Assembly: GCF_023703415.1 (NCBI RefSeq)
Contig: NZ_JAGMTU010000006.1
Coordinates: 186,001 to 250,000 of the forward strand
Origin: Microbacterium sp. USTB-Y
GTDB lineage: Bacteria; Actinomycetota; Actinomycetes; Actinomycetales; Microbacteriaceae
Length of the DNA: 64,000 nt
Reading direction: 5' to 3'
Shown here: positions 60,024-64,000 of the stretch, piece after piece
Layout of the letters: each line of letters opens with the position of its first letter
How positions within the stretch are numbered: the first letter of the stretch is position 1
Translations under genes and position numbers: made by a program
The notes under the pieces: generated by a model
What the model was told of the DNA's origin: nothing
The model's database searches: none
The model's input: the letters and a program-made list of their open reading frames with translations, nothing else

Positions 60024-60934
60024 GGTTCGGACTCATCCTCGGCGAGGCGCTGACCGGCCTGCGCCGCAACGCCTCCATGGTCATCTCCGTCGTGCTGGTG
60101 ACGTTCGTGTCCCTCACGTTCGTCGGCGCGGCGATCCTCATGCAGGCCCAGATCGGCACGATGCGGGCCTACTGGCAGGACCGCGCGCAGGTCGCGATCT
60201 ACATGTGCTCCTCGGTCTCCACGTCGCCCGGGTGCGTCGGCGGCGTCGCGACGGAGGATCAGATCAAGGCCGTCCAGGCCGAGCTCGACGGCGACACGCT
60301 GAAGCCGCTGATCGCCAAGAGCTCGTTCCAGACGGCGGACGAGGCCTACCAGGAGACGCTGAAGCTCGTCGGCAAGGACTACGCCGGTGTGCTCACCCCC
60401 GATCAGGTCAACGCCGTCTTCAAGGTGAACCTCAAGGACCAGACCCAGTCGGCCGTGATCGCGGAGGCCTTCAGCGGCCTCAAGGGCGTGGACGAGGTGA
60501 AGGACCAGCTCGAGTACCTGGATCCCCTCTTCAACGCGCTCACCGTCGCGACGTACATCGCCGTCGGGATCGCCGTGCTGATGCTCATCGCCGCGGTGCT
60601 GCTGATCGGCACCACGATCCGATTGTCGGCGTACGCGCGACGGCGGGAGATCGGGATCATGCGCCTGGTCGGAGCGTCGAACCGCTTCATCCAGACGCCG
60701 TTCGTCCTGGAGGGCGTGTTCGCCGCCGTGATCGGTTCGGTGCTCGCGAGCGCCGCGGTGCTGCTGGGTGTCCACTTCGGCGTGCAGGAGTACCTGACGA
60801 AGCGGGTCGCGTTCATCACCACGTGGGTCGGCCTCAACGAGGCGCTCCTCGTCGTCCCGGTGCTGATCGGCATCGGCGTGATCCTTGCGGCGCTCAGCGC
60901 CGGGTTCGCGATCCGCCGGTGGCTCCGCGCCTGA
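60020..60934 (+). CDS. ftsX: Cell-division permease FtsX
   Basis: The 304-residue partner of FtsE has four membrane helices (~21-43, ~178-200, ~227-250, ~270-298) and a large extracellular loop between helices 1 and 2 (residues ~45-170) with two Cys in YMCSSVSTSPGCVGG that could form a disulfide. That loop binds wall hydrolases in other bacteria. The RRREIGIMRLVGASNRFI segment is the FtsX/MacB-type coupling motif. ATG 60020 overlaps ftsE. Confidence 0.95.
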
Positions 60935-60985
60935 TAGGCTGACAGGCTGCCGTGCGCCCGCGCGGCGCAGAATCAGGAGATCGCC

Positions 60986-61462
60986 ATGCCCAGGGAACGC
61001 GGGGAGAAGGTCATCGCGACCAATCGTCGCGCACGTCACGACTACAACCTCGAGAAGTCGTACGAGGCGGGACTCGTGCTCACGGGCACCGAGGTGAAGT
61101 CGCTGCGCCAGGGGCGCGCCAACCTGACGGACGGATACGCGTTCATCAAGGGCAACGAGGCGTTCCTCGATGCGGTGCACATCCCGGAGTACTCGCAGGG
61201 GCACTGGACGAACCATTCGGCCAAGCGGATCCGCAAGCTCCTGCTGCACAAGGAGGAGATCGCGAAGCTCTCGCACGCGGTCTCCGCCGGTGGCTACACG
61301 CTCATCCCGCTGCGCCTGTACTTCTCGGATGGGCGCGCCAAGGTCGAGATCGCCCTCGCGAAGGGCAAGCGCGAGTACGACAAGCGGCAGACCCTGCGTG
61401 AGCGTCAGGACACCCGCGAGGCGGAGCGCGCGATGCGCTCCCGCAACCGCCTGGGGGAGTGA
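60986..61462 (+). CDS. smpB: SsrA-binding protein
   Basis: SmpB partners tmRNA in rescuing stalled ribosomes. The 158-residue protein has VIATNRRARHDYNLEKSYEAGLVLTGTEVKSLRQGRANL, HIPEYSQGHWTNHSAKRIRKLLLHK and the basic tail KGKREYDKRQTLRERQDTREAERAM that acts as the codon-anticodon mimic. AGGAG precedes ATG 60986. It follows ftsX in the common actinobacterial prfB-ftsEX-smpB order. No tmRNA gene follows within the window. Confidence 0.97.
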   Translation: MPRERGEKVIATNRRARHDYNLEKSYEAGLVLTGTEVKSLRQGRANLTDGYAFIKGNEAFLDAVHIPEYSQGHWTNHSAKRIRKLLLHKEEIAKLSHAVSAGGYTLIPLRLYFSDGRAKVEIALAKGKREYDKRQTLRERQDTREAERAMRSRNRLGE

Positions 61463-61492
61463 CCTCTTCGCGCGCGGGCGTCTGAGCCCGAG

Positions 61493-63394
61493 CTACGGGG
61501 CAGGATCGAATCCGAACACCTCGCCGAGGAAGCGCAGTTCGGCCTCCGCCGCGGCGATGATCGTCTCCGCCCGCCGGAATCCGTGCCCCTCTCCGGGGAA
61601 CAGCAGGTACTCGTGCCGCACGCCGCGCGCGGCGAGCGCATCGCGGATCGCCTCGGACTGCGACGGCGGGACCACGGCGTCATCCGCCCCCTGCAGGATC
61701 AGCACGGGCACGTCGATCCGGTCCGCGTGGGTGAGCGGCGAGCGGTCGATGTACGTCTGCTCGGCTTCGGGCAGCGGCCCGACCAGTCCGTCCAGGTAGT
61801 AGCGCTCGAAGTCGTGCGTCTCCTCCGCGAGAAGGCGGAGGTCGACGACCCCGTAGCGGTCGATCCCCGCGGCGAACACCCCGCCGCGCACGAGTGCGGA
61901 CAGCACGGTCCATCCGCCGGCGGAGCCGCCGCGGATGGCGATGCGCGCCGGGTCCGCGATCCCGGCGTCGGCGAGACCCTGCGCCGCGGCGAGGACGTCG
62001 TCCACGTCGACGACGCCCCACTGACCGTCGAGCCGCTCGCGGTAGGCCCGGCCGTACCCGGTCGACCCGCCGTAGTTCACCTCGAGCACGCCGATCCCGC
62101 GGCTGGTGAACGCGGTGATCCAGCTCGCCTGCGCTCCGGTCGCGTGCGCGGTGGGGCCGCCGTGCACCTGCACGATGTACGGAGGCAGAGCGCCCGCCTC
62201 GGCGCGGACGCCGGGATTCGCGGGCGCGTGGTCGAACGCGTGCACGGGGCCGTGCGGTCCTGCGAAGGTCACCGGGCGCGCCCCCGGCACCCAGGCCGGA
62301 TCCACCGCGTCGCCGGCGCGGATCGCCCGGACGGTGCCGGCGTCGACGTCGAGCTCCCAGAGACCGGGGGTGACCCGCCGCCCCTGACCCGTGACGAGCA
62401 CTCGGGAGCCACGGGCATCCTCGAGGCTGAGGTCGGCGTCGAACGGCACGTCCAGCTCGCGGAGGAGCGCGCCGTCCCGGTCCAGCAGGACCAGCGAGTC
62501 CGAGCCGTTCGTCCGGACCGCGAGGATCCGTCCGTCGTCCAGGATCCGGAACCAGCGCTGGCCGAGCACCCAGAGCCCGCCGCCGGTGTCGGCGTCGGCG
62601 CGCGAGAAGTCCTCGCGGGTTGCGAGGGGTGTCGGGATCGGAGGCGCCGGCTGCGCGCCGATGCGTGCCCGGTGCAGATTCCACCGGCCCGTCGCATCAT
62701 CGGCGAACAGCAGCTCGTCATCCGAGACCCATTCGGGCTGCAGCGCCGCCCGGCTCGGGATCGCGCCGTCGGCGCCCGAGGCGAGATCCACGACGCAGGC
62801 GAGGGCGGCGTCCCAGGGCATGCGCGTGTCCGGCCAGAGCACATAGGCGAGGCGGGATCCGTCGGGTGAGAGCGCGGGGTGGGCGTAGAAGCCGCCGTGG
62901 GAGACGATCACGCGGACGGCCCCGTCGTCCTCCGCCGCGGATCCGTCGACGGGGATCTCCACGATGGCACGCACATGCGGGTCGGGTCGCAGGTCCTCCC
63001 GCACGGCGAAGAGACGCCCTTGCTGCAGCCGGAGTCCTCCGTACTGCGCTCCCGAGGGCGTCAGCGGCACGGGTGCGACGGCTTCCGGATCCCACCGGCG
63101 CACGCGCTGATCGTCGCCGTCGACGAAGAACAGCGTGCCGTCATCCGCCACGGTCCACGCGCCGCCGCCGTACTCGTGCACGCGGGAGCGCGCGCCCCAC
63201 GGCGCCGGCAGCACCTCGTGCACCGTGCCGTCGGGCGCGGTGCGGAGCACGCGCATGCGTCCGCGCTCCTGCGGCACCGACTCGCTCCACCAGATCCCGT
63301 CCGCGGCGAACCGTGCGCCGTCGATCCGCACGCCCGCGGCGGCGAGGTCGGCCGAGGTCAGCGGGGAGGGCCAGGAACCGTGTGCAGCGCTCAT
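61493..63394 (-). CDS. S9 family (prolyl oligopeptidase-like) peptidase
   Basis: The 633-residue cytoplasmic serine hydrolase has an N-terminal beta-propeller (~30-370, repeated WD/PDG strands such as HPALSPDGSRLAYVLW) and a C-terminal alpha/beta-hydrolase domain. The triad is Ser in RGGSAGGWT, Asp in QGADDAVVP and His in PGEGHGF; the oxyanion region is VQVHGGPTAH. It resembles dipeptidyl/acylaminoacyl peptidases that split short peptides. ATG 63394. Convergent with smpB. Confidence 0.93.
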   Translation of the reverse strand: MSAAHGSWPSPLTSADLAAAGVRIDGARFAADGIWWSESVPQERGRMRVLRTAPDGTVHEVLPAPWGARSRVHEYGGGAWTVADDGTLFFVDGDDQRVRRWDPEAVAPVPLTPSGAQYGGLRLQQGRLFAVREDLRPDPHVRAIVEIPVDGSAAEDDGAVRVIVSHGGFYAHPALSPDGSRLAYVLWPDTRMPWDAALACVVDLASGADGAIPSRAALQPEWVSDDELLFADDATGRWNLHRARIGAQPAPPIPTPLATREDFSRADADTGGGLWVLGQRWFRILDDGRILAVRTNGSDSLVLLDRDGALLRELDVPFDADLSLEDARGSRVLVTGQGRRVTPGLWELDVDAGTVRAIRAGDAVDPAWVPGARPVTFAGPHGPVHAFDHAPANPGVRAEAGALPPYIVQVHGGPTAHATGAQASWITAFTSRGIGVLEVNYGGSTGYGRAYRERLDGQWGVVDVDDVLAAAQGLADAGIADPARIAIRGGSAGGWTVLSALVRGGVFAAGIDRYGVVDLRLLAEETHDFERYYLDGLVGPLPEAEQTYIDRSPLTHADRIDVPVLILQGADDAVVPPSQSEAIRDALAARGVRHEYLLFPGEGHGFRRAETIIAAAEAELRFLGEVFGFDPAP

Positions 63395-63541
63395 GCTTCG
63401 AGCCTAGAAGAGCGCGCGGCGGATGCGGGCGCGGATCCCGCCGGCCGCGGTTCGCGGAGAGCGCGACACATGATGAAACACAGAATGCGTCGCCCCTCGG
63501 CGCCGCCTACCGTGGGGGGACCACCCCGATGCAGGAGAGAG

Positions 63542-64000
63542 ATGTCCTTCGATGCGCCGCCGTTCGCCCCGATCGGGGTCGTCGCGCCGCGCGTGCCGAT
63601 CTCCTTCGAGCTGTATCCGCCGCGTACCCCGGCGCCGGTCGAGGCGCTGCACGAGACCATCCAGCAGCTCGCCTCGGTGACGCCGCGCTTCATCTCCGTC
63701 ACCTACGGCGCCGGCGGCTCCGTGGGGGGCCGCTCGCTCGACGTGCTGCGCTACATCCGCGAGCACACCTCGGTCGAGCCGCTGGCGCACCTCACCTGCG
63801 TCGGCAGCACGTACGCCGGGGCCTCCCGGCTGATCCGGGAGTTCCTCGACGCGGGGATCCTCAGCTTCCTCGCCCTGCGCGGGGATCCGCCGATCGACGA
63901 GAGCGCGCCGTTCCTCGGCGACCTGGAGAGCTCGGCTCAGCTCGTGCAGCTCATCGACCGGGCGCAGGCCGAGCGTGCGCCCTACCAGGAGCGCCCCATC
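63542..64000 (+). CDS. metF: 5,10-Methylenetetrahydrofolate reductase (partial, runs off the right edge)
   Basis: The first 153 codons are present. MetF reduces methylene-THF to methyl-THF for methionine synthesis. Visible motifs: PISFELYPPRTP with the catalytic Glu, SVTYGAGGS, PLAHLTCVG and FLALRGDPP, the FAD and folate site of the family. AGGAGAGAG lies directly before ATG 63542. The frame has no stop before the window ends. The 147 bases upstream show no recognisable riboswitch. Confidence 0.93.
   Translation, partial: MSFDAPPFAPIGVVAPRVPISFELYPPRTPAPVEALHETIQQLASVTPRFISVTYGAGGSVGGRSLDVLRYIREHTSVEPLAHLTCVGSTYAGASRLIREFLDAGILSFLALRGDPPIDESAPFLGDLESSAQLVQLIDRAQAERAPYQERPI

Noticed and set aside
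61463..61492. A tmRNA (ssrA) gene after smpB
   Set aside because: Only about 30 bases separate smpB from the convergent peptidase gene, with no tRNA-like ends.
63395..63541. A cobalamin or SAM riboswitch before metF
   Set aside because: The 147 bases lack the conserved boxes and folds of either class; only a ribosome-binding site is visible.

Overview
The window is high-GC DNA from an actinobacterium, most likely Microbacterium or a close member of Microbacteriaceae. The grounds are the strong GC bias at third codon positions, frequent GTG starts, four-base stop/start overlaps, a DUF3039 protein, a UPF0182 membrane protein, and a gene order that (from memory) matches the mycobacterial Rv3193c-Rv3202c region. 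Names rest on motifs read directly in the translations; no database was searched.

Positions 1-11000 hold a conserved actinobacterial block: the end of an AdnB-type helicase-nuclease, an APH-fold protein that has lost its catalytic residues, nudC, uvrD2, a stand-alone TOMM cyclodehydratase-like protein, a DUF2342 zincin-like protein without its metal ligands, a PDZ-Lon membrane protease and UPF0182. An initiator tRNA follows. Positions 11200-18200 carry a slipin, a coupled ATP-grasp/unknown pair, a nitrilase-family hydrolase, an aminotransferase and an HtrA protease. Positions 18280-25870 are rich in cell-surface genes: two CDP-glycerol polymerase-type transferases, an ExoA-like glycosyltransferase, a sugar porter and a LicC-like nucleotidyltransferase. 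Positions 26100-29700 encode an ABC exporter whose ATPase carries a 420-residue low-complexity extension. Positions 29700-41200 are mostly housekeeping: pncB, murI-rph-rdgB, a CDF transporter, divergent ligD and ku, DedA, tRNA-Leu, an aldo-keto reductase, and an MFS pump divergent from a MarR regulator.

The most unusual region is about 41732-49130. A mobile element of about 7.4 kb is inserted inside tadA (cpaF), the ATPase gene of a Flp/Tad pilus locus; its two halves flank the insert and join in frame to about 383 codons. The left of the element is a metal-resistance operon (CmtR-type regulator, P-type ATPase, CadD, signal peptidase II, small thioredoxin-like protein). The right is an oppositely oriented module of a tyrosine integrase, a small XRE-type regulator and a 649-residue protein with six zinc ribbons followed by a degenerate tyrosine-recombinase domain. 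TTGCA/TGCAA inverted repeats lie at the integrase start and at the right end. The rest of the pilus operon (tadB, tadC, a small pilin, two TadE-like proteins and a TadG-like protein) follows intact.

The final part (53250-64000) contains a PAP2-diacylglycerol kinase fusion, an MFS transporter, prfB, an NlpC/P60 protein, a DUF2510 membrane protein, ftsE-ftsX-smpB, an S9 peptidase and the start of metF. No CRISPR array, rRNA or prophage was seen, and no gene-free stretch exceeds about 300 bases.
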